From an uncultured Collinsella sp. (lineage in GTDB: Bacteria > Actinomycetota > Coriobacteriia > Coriobacteriales > Coriobacteriaceae), in contig UQHK01000001.1 of assembly GCA_900540855.1 (NCBI GenBank), positions 1 through 64,000 on the forward strand: 64,000 bases of DNA, written 5' to 3'. This document shows, in pieces, positions 48,328-57,167 of the stretch. Each line of letters opens with the position of its first letter. The first letter of the stretch is position 1. The notes beneath the pieces were generated by a model. That model had not been told where the DNA came from, did no database searches, and saw nothing but the letters and a program-made list of their open reading frames with translations. The position numbers were made by a program, and so were the translations under genes.

Positions 48328-49009
48328 AGGCGTGCTGTACGGGGTGGGCACGGGGCCTGGCGACCCCGAGCTGCTCACGATCAAGGCCGTCCGCACAATC
48401 GAATCGTGTCCGGTCATCGCCGCACCGCAGACGGCGGACGGGGTCATGGTCGCGCTCGACATCGTGCGCGGCGCCGTCGACCTTACAGGCAAGACGGTGA
48501 TCCCCGTGAGATTCTCGATGACGCGCGACGCCGAGCGCCGCGCGACCGAGCATGCCTCGCTTGTTCGCGAGCTTGTCGCGCACCTGGATGCGGTCCGCGA
48601 CGTCGCGCTGCTGAACCTGGGGGACCCGAGCATCTACGCCACCTTCCAGCGCATAGCGCCCGACGTGCGCGCCCGCGGGTTCGAGGCGCGCGCCATTCCC
48701 GGCGTGCCGAGCTTCTGCGCGGTCGCCGCGGCGCTCGAGCGCGACCTCACGCCCGAGATGTCGTCGCCTCTGCACATCGTGCCCGGCGGCTACGACGACG
48801 TGCGCCGCGCAATCGGCTGGCCGGGGACGAAGGTGGTCATGAAGGCGCGCCGCTCGCTTGCGGACACGATGCGCATCCTTCGCGAGGAGGGCGCCTTCGA
48901 CGGTGCCGAGCTCGTAGAGGACTGTGGGCTTCCGGGCGAGCGCGTTTACCGCTCGCTCGACGATGTGCCCGATCGGGGCAGCTACTTCTCGACGATGGTG
49001 GTGCGCTAG
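48320..49009 (+). CDS. cobI: cobalt-factor II / precorrin-2 C20-methyltransferase
   Basis: The 229-residue methylase (CbiL/CobI) acts on C20 of cobalt-factor II, the first methylation after cobalt insertion. The SAM-binding start GVLYGVGTGPGDPELLTIKA, the GDPSIYATF motif and IPGVPSFCAVAA are characteristic. The ATG at 48320 overlaps the cbiD stop by 8 bp, and the stop is immediately followed by cbiG. Confidence 0.94.
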   Translation: MSKGVLYGVGTGPGDPELLTIKAVRTIESCPVIAAPQTADGVMVALDIVRGAVDLTGKTVIPVRFSMTRDAERRATEHASLVRELVAHLDAVRDVALLNLGDPSIYATFQRIAPDVRARGFEARAIPGVPSFCAVAAALERDLTPEMSSPLHIVPGGYDDVRRAIGWPGTKVVMKARRSLADTMRILREEGAFDGAELVEDCGLPGERVYRSLDDVPDRGSYFSTMVVR

Positions 49010-50143
49010 ATGAGGGTTTCCTGCATAGCGTTCACCGAGAGGGGGTATGCGTTGGCGGAGCGCACCGCACGCGCGCTTTCCGATTGCGCGCAGACAGGTG
49101 AAGATGACCCTGGCTGGAACGTTTCCGTTTCGCGCGGGTTCGGCGAGGGGAAGGCCGACCTGCGCGCATGGACGGCGCTCGCGTGGGAAGCGTCGGACGC
49201 GCTTCTGTTCGTGGGTGCGGCGGGCATCGCCGTGCGGGCGATCGCGCCGCATGCCGCCTCGAAGGCAAACGATTCCGCGGTTGTGGTGATCGACGAGGCA
49301 GGTCGCTTTGCCGTCTCGCTTTTGTCGGGGCATTTGGGCGGTGCGAACGAGTTTGCGCAAATTGTGGCACGCGCGGCAGGGGCCACCCCCGTCATCACCA
49401 CGGCGACCGACGTCCGCGGCGTGTGGGCGGTGGATACGTGGGCTCGCTGTGCGGGGCTCGCCGTTTCGAATCCCGAGGCTATCAAGCGAGTGTCGGCGCG
49501 GCTGCTTTCGGGCGGGCGCGTGGCGCTCTATTCCGACATGCCGATTTCGGGACAGCCGCCTGAGGGGGTTGACATTGCGTCCGACCGCGCTCGGGCCGAT
49601 ATCGTCGTGTCGCCGTTCGCTGGCGCGAATGCAGGTGCGTCCGTTCGCGTGGCGGAGACAACGGGCGAGGTCGTACCCGCCGGTGAGACGGGGAAGCCGG
49701 CGGGCGTGCGGGCGCAGGCGCCTGCGCCCGAGCCGCTTCGCCTTGTCGTGCCCTGCATCGTTGCGGGCATAGGGTGCCGCCGCGGTGCGTGCGCCGAAGC
49801 GATCGGGGAGGCGTTTCTTCTCGCGTGCGGGCAGGCGGGCATCTTGCCTTCGGCCGTGCGCGAGGCGGCGACGATCGACGTGAAGGCTCACGAGGAGGGT
49901 CTGCTCGCCTTCTGCCGCGCGCGCAATATCCCGCTTGCGACGTATTCCGCAGAGGAGTTGTCCCAGGTCGAAGGCAGCGTTTCGCCATCTGATTTCGTTC
50001 GCGCGACGGTGGGGGTCGACAACGTGTGCGAGCGCGCGGCGCTCGCGGGCGGGGGCAAACTTTTCTTCCCGAAGCTCGCTCACGGCGGCGTGACCGTCGC
50101 GTTTTCCAAGGTAACTATCGAACTTTCGTTTAAGGAGCGGTGA
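49010..50143 (+). CDS. cbiG: cobalt-precorrin-5A hydrolase
   Basis: The 377-residue CbiG opens the ring-contraction lactone and releases acetaldehyde, a step special to the anaerobic pathway. The N-terminal and central domains show FVGAAGIAVRAIAP, LLSGHLGGANEFA and TTATDVRGVWAVD. The C-terminal domain begins VAGIGCRRGACAEAI. An Ala/Gly-rich linker joins the two. Start ATG directly follows the cobI stop, and its TGA overlaps the cobJ start. Confidence 0.94.
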   Translation: MRVSCIAFTERGYALAERTARALSDCAQTGEDDPGWNVSVSRGFGEGKADLRAWTALAWEASDALLFVGAAGIAVRAIAPHAASKANDSAVVVIDEAGRFAVSLLSGHLGGANEFAQIVARAAGATPVITTATDVRGVWAVDTWARCAGLAVSNPEAIKRVSARLLSGGRVALYSDMPISGQPPEGVDIASDRARADIVVSPFAGANAGASVRVAETTGEVVPAGETGKPAGVRAQAPAPEPLRLVVPCIVAGIGCRRGACAEAIGEAFLLACGQAGILPSAVREAATIDVKAHEEGLLAFCRARNIPLATYSAEELSQVEGSVSPSDFVRATVGVDNVCERAALAGGGKLFFPKLAHGGVTVAFSKVTIELSFKER

Positions 50144-50886
50144 TGGGAAAGCTCTTCGTGGTGGGGATCGGCCCGGGCGGCCCCGACGGCATGACGATTG
50201 CGGCTCGGCGCGCGCTCGAGACGGCCGACATCGTTGTGGGGTACACGAAATACGTGGAGCTCGCGCTCGCCGCCGTGCCCGACGCGGCGCATCTCGCGAC
50301 GCCGATGATGCACGAGGTCGAACGGTGCCGTCTGGCGCTTTCGCGCGCGCAGAGCGGAGAAGCCGTGGCGCTCGTGTGCAGCGGTGACGCGGGCGTGTAC
50401 GGCATGGCGAGCCCCGTGCTGGAGCTTGCGGAGGACTACCCCGATGTAGACGTGGAAGTTATCGCCGGGGCCACCGCGGCTCAGAGCGGGTCGGCGGTGC
50501 TCGGCGCCCCGCTTGCCCACGACTTCGCGGTCGTGTCGCTCTCCGACCTGCTCACGCCGTGGAAGGTCATCGAGCGCAGGCTCGCCGCCGTGGCGAGCGC
50601 CGACTTCTGCGTCTGTTTGTACAACCCGCGCAGCAGAAAGCGCGCCGACAGGCTCTCGCGCGCGGCGAAGATTATGCTCGAATGGAAGGCCCCCGACACG
50701 CTCTGCGGTTGGGTACGCAACATCGGGCGCGAGGGGCAGCAGTCGGGCATGTGCAGGCTTTCCGAGCTGGGGGAGTTCGACGCCGACATGTTCACCACCG
50801 TGTTCGTCGGCAACGCGGACACGAAGCGCGTAGGCGGCCGTATGGTCACGCCGCGCGGGTATCGGGAGATTCCATGCGAAAGGTAA
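50143..50886 (+). CDS. cobJ: precorrin-3B / cobalt-factor III C17-methyltransferase
   Basis: The 247-residue methylase (CbiH/CobJ) methylates C17 and drives ring contraction. KLFVVGIGPGGPDGMTIAA is the SAM loop. GYTKYVEL, SGDAGVYGMA and VIAGATAAQSGSAVLGAPLAHD are diagnostic, and LCVYNPRS-like CLYNPRSRKR is present. Start ATG 50143 follows AAGGAG at ideal distance; a GTG one codon earlier is unlikely. It overlaps the next gene by 13 bp. Confidence 0.94.
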   Translation: MGKLFVVGIGPGGPDGMTIAARRALETADIVVGYTKYVELALAAVPDAAHLATPMMHEVERCRLALSRAQSGEAVALVCSGDAGVYGMASPVLELAEDYPDVDVEVIAGATAAQSGSAVLGAPLAHDFAVVSLSDLLTPWKVIERRLAAVASADFCVCLYNPRSRKRADRLSRAAKIMLEWKAPDTLCGWVRNIGREGQQSGMCRLSELGEFDADMFTTVFVGNADTKRVGGRMVTPRGYREIPCER

Positions 50887-52346
50887 CGATCATCGGGGCG
50901 GGGCCCGGAAACCCCGACTTGCTCTCGCGCGCGGCGCTCGACGCGATCGACATCGCCGACGTGGTCATCGGCGCTCATCGCGCGCTTGTCGGCATCGACG
51001 TGCCGCCCGACGTGGTGAGATGCGAGCTCGTGAAGACGGCGGACATCGTCGCCGCGCTCACCGATGCGGCGTCGTGGCAGCGCGCCGTGGTCGTGATGAC
51101 GGGCGATGTGGGGCTGTTCAGCGGCGCGCGCCGCCTGGTGGAGGCGCTCTCCGGCGACGCGCGGGTGGACGTGCGCGTCATTCCCGGCATAAGCTCAGCG
51201 TCGTATCTCGCCGCGCGCCTCGCGCGTCCATGGCAGGATTGGCGCTTCGCGAGCGCTCACGGCGTGGCGTGCGACATCGTGGCCGAGGCCGAGCGCGCAG
51301 GTGAGCTCTTCCTCGCCACGTCGGGCGGGGAAGACCCCTCGCGGCTTTCGGGCGAGCTTGTGCAGGCGGGCTTCGGGGACGCGCGCGTGACGGTGGCCGA
51401 GCGCCTTTCGTACCCCGACGAGCGCATCACCTGCGCGACTGCAAGTGAAATCGCAGGTCAGACGTTCGACGACTTGAACGTGATGCTTATCGAGTTCGCA
51501 GGCTGCGCCGGGTCGCCTGCGGGCTCTAACGCAGCCTCCGAGGCGCCGGCCGGCGCCTCTGCGCCCGCGGCGGCTTCTTCCGCGGCGAACTCCGCGGGCG
51601 CATCCCGCGCCGCGAGCTCCCGCTGGCCGTACGCTTCCTCGGGCATTCCCGACGAGCTCTTCATCCGCGGCGACGTTCCCATGACCAAGCAGGAGGTGCG
51701 CGCCGTTGCGCTCGCGAAGCTGCGCCTTACCGCGACCGACACCGTGTGGGACGTCGGCGCCGGCACGGGGAGCGTGTCGATCGAGGCGGCGCTCGTCGCG
51801 CGAGCGGGGTCGGTATGGGCGGTCGAGCGCAACGCGGCCGGTGTGCGGCTCATCCGAGAGAACGCGGATGCATTCGGGTGCGGCAACGTGCATGCGGTCC
51901 CCGGTGTCGCCCCCGAAGCGCTCGCGAAACTGCCCGTCCCCGACGCCGTGTTCGTCGGCGGGAGCGCGGGCGAGCTTCCCTCCATCGTGGAGGCGGCGCT
52001 CGAGAAGAACTCGCAGGTTCGCCTGTGCGTGCCATGCGTCACCGTTGAGACGCTCACCGAGGCGTGCGCGCTCCTCTCGGGTTCGCGCTTTAAGGGGTTC
52101 GAGGCGTGCCAGGTGGCGGCCGCCCGTGCCGAGGCTGTAGGCTCGCACCATCTTATGAAGGCGCAAAACCCCGTGCTCCTCGTCAGTGCGCGTGGTGCGG
52201 GCGCGGATGCCGAGGGGCTTACCGAAGTCGGGGCGCTTGTTGAGTCGCCTGTCGGGGAGGACCCCTCTACCGAGGGGAAACCATCCGTTGAGGTGGTCTC
52301 GCTTGCTAACTGCAACGCCGCAGGCGGGGAAGGCGGTGCCCGGTGA
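50874..52346 (+). CDS. cobL: CbiE-CbiT fusion, precorrin-6Y C5,15-methyltransferase (decarboxylating)
   Basis: The 490-residue protein joins two enzymes. CbiE (about 1-205; KVTIIGAGPGNPDLLS, MTGDVGLFSGA, VIPGISSASYLAARL) methylates C5. CbiT (about 262-440; DELFIRGDVPMTKQEVRA, VWDVGAGTGSVSIEAALVA) methylates C15 and decarboxylates. A linker of about 45 residues, nearly only Ala, Ser and Gly, separates them. A 50-residue C-terminal tail without family match follows. The fusion is common as CobL in the aerobic pathway; here it sits in an anaerobic gene set. Confidence 0.94.
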   Translation: MRKVTIIGAGPGNPDLLSRAALDAIDIADVVIGAHRALVGIDVPPDVVRCELVKTADIVAALTDAASWQRAVVVMTGDVGLFSGARRLVEALSGDARVDVRVIPGISSASYLAARLARPWQDWRFASAHGVACDIVAEAERAGELFLATSGGEDPSRLSGELVQAGFGDARVTVAERLSYPDERITCATASEIAGQTFDDLNVMLIEFAGCAGSPAGSNAASEAPAGASAPAAASSAANSAGASRAASSRWPYASSGIPDELFIRGDVPMTKQEVRAVALAKLRLTATDTVWDVGAGTGSVSIEAALVARAGSVWAVERNAAGVRLIRENADAFGCGNVHAVPGVAPEALAKLPVPDAVFVGGSAGELPSIVEAALEKNSQVRLCVPCVTVETLTEACALLSGSRFKGFEACQVAAARAEAVGSHHLMKAQNPVLLVSARGAGADAEGLTEVGALVESPVGEDPSTEGKPSVEVVSLANCNAAGGEGGAR

Positions 52347-53725
52347 GTACGTCCATCCCGCGCTTCATGGTCGCTGCGCCCTCGAGCGGGAGCGGCAAGA
52401 CGGTCGTCACGTGCGCGCTCCTGCGCGCGCTCGCGCGTCGCGGCCTTGCATGCGCGGCCTTCAAATGTGGCCCCGACTACATTGACCCGCTCTTTCACCG
52501 CCGCGTCGTGGGTGCGCGCTCGGGCAACTTAGACGGCTTCTTCGCTGACGCCCCGACGCTGCGCGCCCTGCTCGCACGCGGCGCCGCGGGCGCGGATGTC
52601 GCGGTGCTCGAGGGGGTCATGGGCTTCTACGACGGCATGGCGCCCGGCGTGGCCGAAGCGAGCAGCTACCAGGTTGCGCGCGACACGGAAACGCCGGTCG
52701 TTTTAGTGGTGAACGGGCGCGGGGCGTCTTTATCGCTCGCCGCCGTAATCCGCGGCATCGCCGAGTTCCTGCCTTGTGCGAACGTGCGCGGCGTCGTGCT
52801 GAACAAGACGAGCGCCGCTGCCTGCGCCTACGCGGCGCCTGCGATCGAGAAGCACACGGGCGTCGCGGTTTTGGGGAATATCCCCGCCGACGAGACGTTC
52901 TCGCTCGAAAGCCGGCATCTGGGGCTTGTGACCGCCGACGAGGTCGAGCAGCTCTCCACGCGCATCGACAAGATGGCCGAGCTGGTGGAAAAGAGCGTCG
53001 ACGTCGACCGCTTGCTCGAAATAGCGGCGACGGCACCCGATATCCGCGAGGAACCTTACCGGTTGGAGCCGATCGCGGGAACGCGGCCCATCGTCGCCGT
53101 TGCGCGTGACGAGGCGTTCTCGTTCTACTACGAGGAGAACCTGCGCGCGCTCGAGGACCTGGGTTGCGAGCTGGCCTTTTTCAGCCCCCTGTGTGATAGC
53201 GAGTTGCCCCGGGGGACAAGCGCCCTCTATCTGGGGGGCGGCTACCCGGAGCTCCATGCGCGGCAGCTCTCCGAGAACGCGCCGATGCGCGAGGCGGTGC
53301 GGCGCGCGGTGGAATCCGGCATGCCGACGGTCGCCGAATGCGGTGGGTTTCTGTACCTGCAGCGCGAAATCGCCGATAGCGAGGGGCGGCGCTGGCCTGT
53401 TGCGGGCGCCCTTGAGGGCGCAAGCGAGAATGGGGGAAGGCTGTCCCATTTCGGGTACGTGGAGCTCACTTCCCAACGCGACGGGCTCTACGGGCCGCGC
53501 GGCACACGCATCCGCGCGCACGAGTTCCACTACTGGCAGTCCACCTGCCCGGGCGGCGACTTTTGGGCGCAGAAGCCCCGGCGCGACAAGGGCTGGCCGT
53601 GCATGTCGACCACCCCGTCCCTGGTTGCGGGCTTCCCGCATGTGTACTATCCTGCGAACCCCGACGTTGCGCGCGCGTTCGCGTCTGCCGCAGCGTCGTT
53701 TGCAGAGAGGAGACGGCATGGCTGA
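52343..53725 (+). CDS. cbiA: cobyrinate a,c-diamide synthase
   Basis: The 460-residue glutamine-dependent ligase amidates the a and c side chains of cobyrinate. The N-terminal P-loop is APSSGSGKTVVTCALL, followed by FKCGPDYIDPLFH. The C-terminal class I glutaminase-like domain has nucleophile Cys333 in VAECGGFLYL and a His in EFHYWQ. Start is GTG at 52343 overlapping the cobL stop (GTGA). Length is normal for CbiA. Confidence 0.95.
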   Translation: MSTSIPRFMVAAPSSGSGKTVVTCALLRALARRGLACAAFKCGPDYIDPLFHRRVVGARSGNLDGFFADAPTLRALLARGAAGADVAVLEGVMGFYDGMAPGVAEASSYQVARDTETPVVLVVNGRGASLSLAAVIRGIAEFLPCANVRGVVLNKTSAAACAYAAPAIEKHTGVAVLGNIPADETFSLESRHLGLVTADEVEQLSTRIDKMAELVEKSVDVDRLLEIAATAPDIREEPYRLEPIAGTRPIVAVARDEAFSFYYEENLRALEDLGCELAFFSPLCDSELPRGTSALYLGGGYPELHARQLSENAPMREAVRRAVESGMPTVAECGGFLYLQREIADSEGRRWPVAGALEGASENGGRLSHFGYVELTSQRDGLYGPRGTRIRAHEFHYWQSTCPGGDFWAQKPRRDKGWPCMSTTPSLVAGFPHVYYPANPDVARAFASAAASFAERRRHG

Positions 53726-54860
53726 AGCAACCGAAACCGCGCTTGCCTGCATCCGCGAGGAAGTCGAGCGCGCGTTCTCGTCGGCGCCGGGCGCCGTGCT
53801 CGAAGCCGCGCTTTCCCGGATCGAGCCCGCAGACGAGTGCGCCCGTGCCGCCGCGTACGCCGCGTGGGACTCCATCGCGCACCCCTTGGGGGGATTGGGC
53901 GACTTTGAAGACGCCGTCGCGTGTATCGCCGCAGCTCAGGGGAGCGCCGAGGTGGCCGAGTTTCCCCGTGCGCTCGCGGTATTCTTCTCCGACAACGGGA
54001 TCGTTGCCGAAGGCGTGTCGCAAAGCGGGCAAGACGTGACGCGAGCCGTCGCGCGCAACATGTGCGAGGGGGCCACGAGCGCCTGCCGCATGGCGGCGTT
54101 CGCGGGTGCCGAGGTCGTGCCCGTCGACGTGGGTATGGCCCGGGGCATAGAAGACGCGCGCATGGTGCGCGCGAACGTGCGGCGGGGGAGTGGCAACATC
54201 GCGCACGGCCCCGCTATGTCTCGAGATGGGGCCGTGCGCGCGATCGAGGTCGGAATCGCCGTCGCGTGCGGGCTTGCCCGCGCCGGCGTGCGCCTTCTCG
54301 CCGCGGGCGAGATGGGCATCGGCAACACGACCACCTCGGCGGCGGTGGCCGCAGTGCTCATCCGGGCGGACGCGCGGAGCCTCGTCGGGCGCGGCGCGGG
54401 GCTCTCGGACGCCTCGCTCGCGCGCAAGCGCGACGTGGTCGAGCGAGCTATCGACGCGAACTCGCCCGATCCCGCCGACCCGATCGACGTGCTCTCGAAG
54501 GTGGGCGGCTTCGACATCGCGGCGATTTGCGGCTTCTACCTGGGGGCCGCGGCCTCGAAGGCGCCGGCGCTCCTCGACGGGGTCATATCCTGCACGGCGG
54601 CTCTGTGCGCGGCGCGCCTGTGCCCCAACGCCTTGGGCTACCTCGTGGGCACCCACGCATCAAGCGAACCCGCAAGCCGGGAGCTCCTTCGCGAGCTCGG
54701 CATAAAGGCACCCCTCGACGCAGGCATGCACTTGGGCGAGGGCGCGGGCGCCATGGCGTATCTGCCCCTTCTGGATTCGGCGCTGCGCGTGTACCGGGAT
54801 GGGAAGACGTTCACGGCGACTGGCATGGCTGCTTACGAGCATTTCGAGGCCGGGAAATGA
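53718..54860 (+). CDS. cobT: nicotinate-nucleotide:dimethylbenzimidazole phosphoribosyltransferase
   Basis: The 380-residue CobT activates the lower-ligand base to alpha-ribotide. Conserved blocks are FFSDNGIVAEGVSQSGQDVT, GEMGIGNTTTSAAVAAVL and VSKVGGFDI-like LSKVGGFDIAA. The catalytic Glu is in GMHLGEGAGA near the C-terminus. The first 60 residues are less conserved. Start ATG 53718 overlaps the cbiA stop by 8 bp. Because no lower-ligand synthesis gene is nearby, the base may be scavenged. Confidence 0.95.
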   Translation: MAEATETALACIREEVERAFSSAPGAVLEAALSRIEPADECARAAAYAAWDSIAHPLGGLGDFEDAVACIAAAQGSAEVAEFPRALAVFFSDNGIVAEGVSQSGQDVTRAVARNMCEGATSACRMAAFAGAEVVPVDVGMARGIEDARMVRANVRRGSGNIAHGPAMSRDGAVRAIEVGIAVACGLARAGVRLLAAGEMGIGNTTTSAAVAAVLIRADARSLVGRGAGLSDASLARKRDVVERAIDANSPDPADPIDVLSKVGGFDIAAICGFYLGAAASKAPALLDGVISCTAALCAARLCPNALGYLVGTHASSEPASRELLRELGIKAPLDAGMHLGEGAGAMAYLPLLDSALRVYRDGKTFTATGMAAYEHFEAGK

Positions 54861-55405
54861 CGGTGACGCTCGTCATCGGCGCCGCCACGAGCGGCAAGAG
54901 CGCCTACGCCGAGTCCCTGTGCCTCGGGCACGACGGCCCCCGCGTGTACCTGGCAACGATGGAGCCCTTCGGGGAAGAGGGCGCCCGCCGCATCGCGCGC
55001 CATCGGGCGCTGCGCGAGGGCAAGGGGTTTTCCACCCTCGAGCGCACGCGTGACGTGGGCGCCGCAGTGCCTGGGCTTCCGCGCGGCTGCACGCTTCTTT
55101 TGGAGGACGTGGGCAACCTGGTTGCGAACGAGCTTTTCGCGGAAGGCGGCTTGTCCCCACGTGACCCCGACGCTGCGGCGCGCGAGGTACTCGGAGGCAT
55201 CGAACGGCTCGCTCAGGCCGCTGCGTATACGGTGGTGGTCACCGTCGACGTGTTCGCCGATGGGATGCGCTACGATGAGGGGACCGAGGCATGGAGGCGC
55301 GCGCTCGCGCGCGTGAACGCGGGCGTGGCGGCGCTGGCCGACCGCGCAGTCGAAGTGGTATGCGGGATTCCCGTATGGATGAAAGGTGAAGGACCTACAA
55401 GGTGA
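54857..55405 (+). CDS. cobU: adenosylcobinamide kinase / guanylyltransferase
   Basis: The 182-residue CobU phosphorylates adenosylcobinamide and attaches GMP. The P-loop is VIGAATSGKSAYAE. The guanylyl-accepting His lies in RIARHRALREGKGFSTLE, a good match to RIxxHRxxR. The later VDVFADGMRYDEGTEAWRR and CGIPVWMKG complete the family pattern. The ATGA overlap with cobT indicates coupling. A second, degenerate CobU-like domain is found in the gene at 56166. Confidence 0.92.
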   Translation: MTVTLVIGAATSGKSAYAESLCLGHDGPRVYLATMEPFGEEGARRIARHRALREGKGFSTLERTRDVGAAVPGLPRGCTLLLEDVGNLVANELFAEGGLSPRDPDAAAREVLGGIERLAQAAAYTVVVTVDVFADGMRYDEGTEAWRRALARVNAGVAALADRAVEVVCGIPVWMKGEGPTR

Positions 55406-56169
55406 AGATAGCAGAGGCAATCGGCGCGGCGTTCGGAACGTTCTCGCGCATCCCCGTCCCGAAATCGGCCTGGACCGATTTCGGGTCAACCCATGCGCTT
55501 GCCGCGTTTCCCCTGGTGGGCCTTGCGGAAGGGTTCCTCATGACGGCGTGGGGACACGTTGCGAACCTGCTCGGCGTGCCCGCGACCATCGTCGCGGCCG
55601 TGCTCGTGGCGCTGCCTGTGGCGGTGACGGGAGGCATCCACCTAGACGGGCTCTGCGACACCTCCGATGCGCTTGCAAGTTGGGCCCCGCGCGAGCGAAA
55701 ACTCGAGATCATGCACGACCCGCGGGCGGGCGCCTTCGGGGTCATCGGTGTTGTTGTGTACCTTATTCTGCAGTTTTCCCTGTTCACCGCGCTGCCGCTT
55801 ACGGCGGGGGCGTTCCTCGCACTTCTGTGCTCGCTCGTGTTCTCCCGCTCGCTTTCGGGGCTCGCCGTTGAATGCTGGCCTGCTGCGCGTGCGGACGGCA
55901 TGGCCGCGGGGCTCTCGCCTGCTAAGAAGCGCACGGCGATCGTCGTGCCGCTTTGCGCTTTCGCTGCGGCTTCGGCTGCAGGGATGGTCGCGTGCGCTCA
56001 GGCCGTCGGCGCCCTTATGGCGGTGGCGGGGCTTTTGGCGCTCGCGTGGTACCGCCATGTTGCCCTGTCCCGCTTCGGCGGGGTGACGGGGGATTTGGCC
56101 GGATGGTTTCTGCAATGGGCCGAGCTCGCGATGCTTGCCATGCTGGTGGCGGGGGGCATGCTCCTATGA
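55402..56169 (+). CDS. cobS: adenosylcobinamide-GDP ribazoletransferase (cobalamin synthase)
   Basis: The 255-residue integral membrane enzyme joins adenosylcobinamide-GDP with alpha-ribazole. FGTFSRIPVP near the N-terminus and the acidic GGIHLDGLCDTSDALASW motif are diagnostic, with about six hydrophobic helices after residue 30. Start is GTG 55402 preceded by GGTGAAGGACC, overlapping the cobU stop by 4 bp. It overlaps the next gene by 4 bp as well. Confidence 0.94.
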   Translation: MKIAEAIGAAFGTFSRIPVPKSAWTDFGSTHALAAFPLVGLAEGFLMTAWGHVANLLGVPATIVAAVLVALPVAVTGGIHLDGLCDTSDALASWAPRERKLEIMHDPRAGAFGVIGVVVYLILQFSLFTALPLTAGAFLALLCSLVFSRSLSGLAVECWPAARADGMAAGLSPAKKRTAIVVPLCAFAAASAAGMVACAQAVGALMAVAGLLALAWYRHVALSRFGGVTGDLAGWFLQWAELAMLAMLVAGGMLL

Positions 56170-57167
56170 TGCTCGTGGTAGGTGGCGCGCATTCCGGGAA
56201 GAGGACCTTCGTGCGCGAAAAGCTCGGGTTCGCGGCGGACGATTTCGTCGACGCGGCGCAGTTTGCGGAGGGCGGCGTGCCCGCGGCTTTTGCCGGCCGT
56301 GTCGCTTACTGTGCTGAGGAACTCGTACGCGCGCTCGACGCTGACCGGGCGCTCGAGCGGCTGATCGGCTTCGACGTAGTGATTCTGTCCTTGGTCGGCT
56401 CGGGGGTCGTCCCTATGCGTGCGGAAGACGCCCAATGGCGCGAGCGCGCGGGGCGCCTGGGATGCGCGCTCGCTGCGCGCGCCGACGTCGTCGTGCGCAT
56501 GACGTGCGGGATTCCCCAGGTCATCAAGGGAAACCTTGATGATGCGCCTCGAGGGACGCAGGGCGCGGGCGCGCCTTTGGAAGTCGTCTTCGTGCGCCAT
56601 GGTGCCACGGCGGGCACGGAAGACCATCGCTACAGCGGGGCGGGCACCGACGAGCCCCTGTCGAGCGCGGGCGAGCGCGCTTTGCGCGACCTCGCATGCT
56701 ATCGTGACGTGTTCCGTGTTATCACGAGCGGCATGGCCCGCACCGACCAGACGGCGCGCATCCTCTTCCCGAACGCGGAGCTTATGGCGTGCCCCGGTCT
56801 GCGCGAGATGGATTTCGGCGACTTCGAGGGACGAAGCGCCGCCGAGCTTAAAGAGGATGCGCGCTACCGCGCCTGGGTAGACTCCTGGTGCGAGACGCGC
56901 TGCCCGCATGGCGAGGGCAAGAGCGATTTCACCCGCCGCGTCGTCGCGGCGTTTCGGGAGGCGTGCAAATCGGAGCGTGCCCAGGGGAGTGGGCGCGCCG
57001 TCTTCGTCGTTCACGCGGGTACCGTGAAAGCGCTGCTCTCCGAGTTAGCTGTCCCGAAAATTGGATACTTCGACGTGCATACCGAGCCGGGCGGCGCATG
57101 GGCCGCCACCTGGGATGGGCGCTGCCTTCGCGACGTTCGCCCCGCTTCGGGGGGCGATGCCCGGTGA
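56166..57167 (+). CDS. fusion of a CobU-like P-loop domain and an alpha-ribazole phosphatase (CobC-like)
   Basis: The 333-residue protein has two parts. Residues 1-130 are CobU-like: P-loop LVVGGAHSGKRTF, and the C-terminal CobU pattern SLVGSGVVPMRAEDAQWRE then CGIPQVIKG. The RIxxHR guanylylation motif is missing. From about 138 a histidine phosphatase follows, with VVFVRHGATAGTEDHRYSG, the acid in REMDFGDFEG and a late His in VVHAGTVKAL. The phosphatase would dephosphorylate alpha-ribazole phosphate or cobalamin 5'-phosphate. The CobU-like half may be regulatory or only a kinase. Confidence 0.85.
   Translation: MMLVVGGAHSGKRTFVREKLGFAADDFVDAAQFAEGGVPAAFAGRVAYCAEELVRALDADRALERLIGFDVVILSLVGSGVVPMRAEDAQWRERAGRLGCALAARADVVVRMTCGIPQVIKGNLDDAPRGTQGAGAPLEVVFVRHGATAGTEDHRYSGAGTDEPLSSAGERALRDLACYRDVFRVITSGMARTDQTARILFPNAELMACPGLREMDFGDFEGRSAAELKEDARYRAWVDSWCETRCPHGEGKSDFTRRVVAAFREACKSERAQGSGRAVFVVHAGTVKALLSELAVPKIGYFDVHTEPGGAWAATWDGRCLRDVRPASGGDAR

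Noticed and set aside
48296..50083. Long minus-strand frame opposite cobI and cbiG
   Set aside because: His/Arg-rich shadow translation; the plus-strand genes are certain and tightly coupled.
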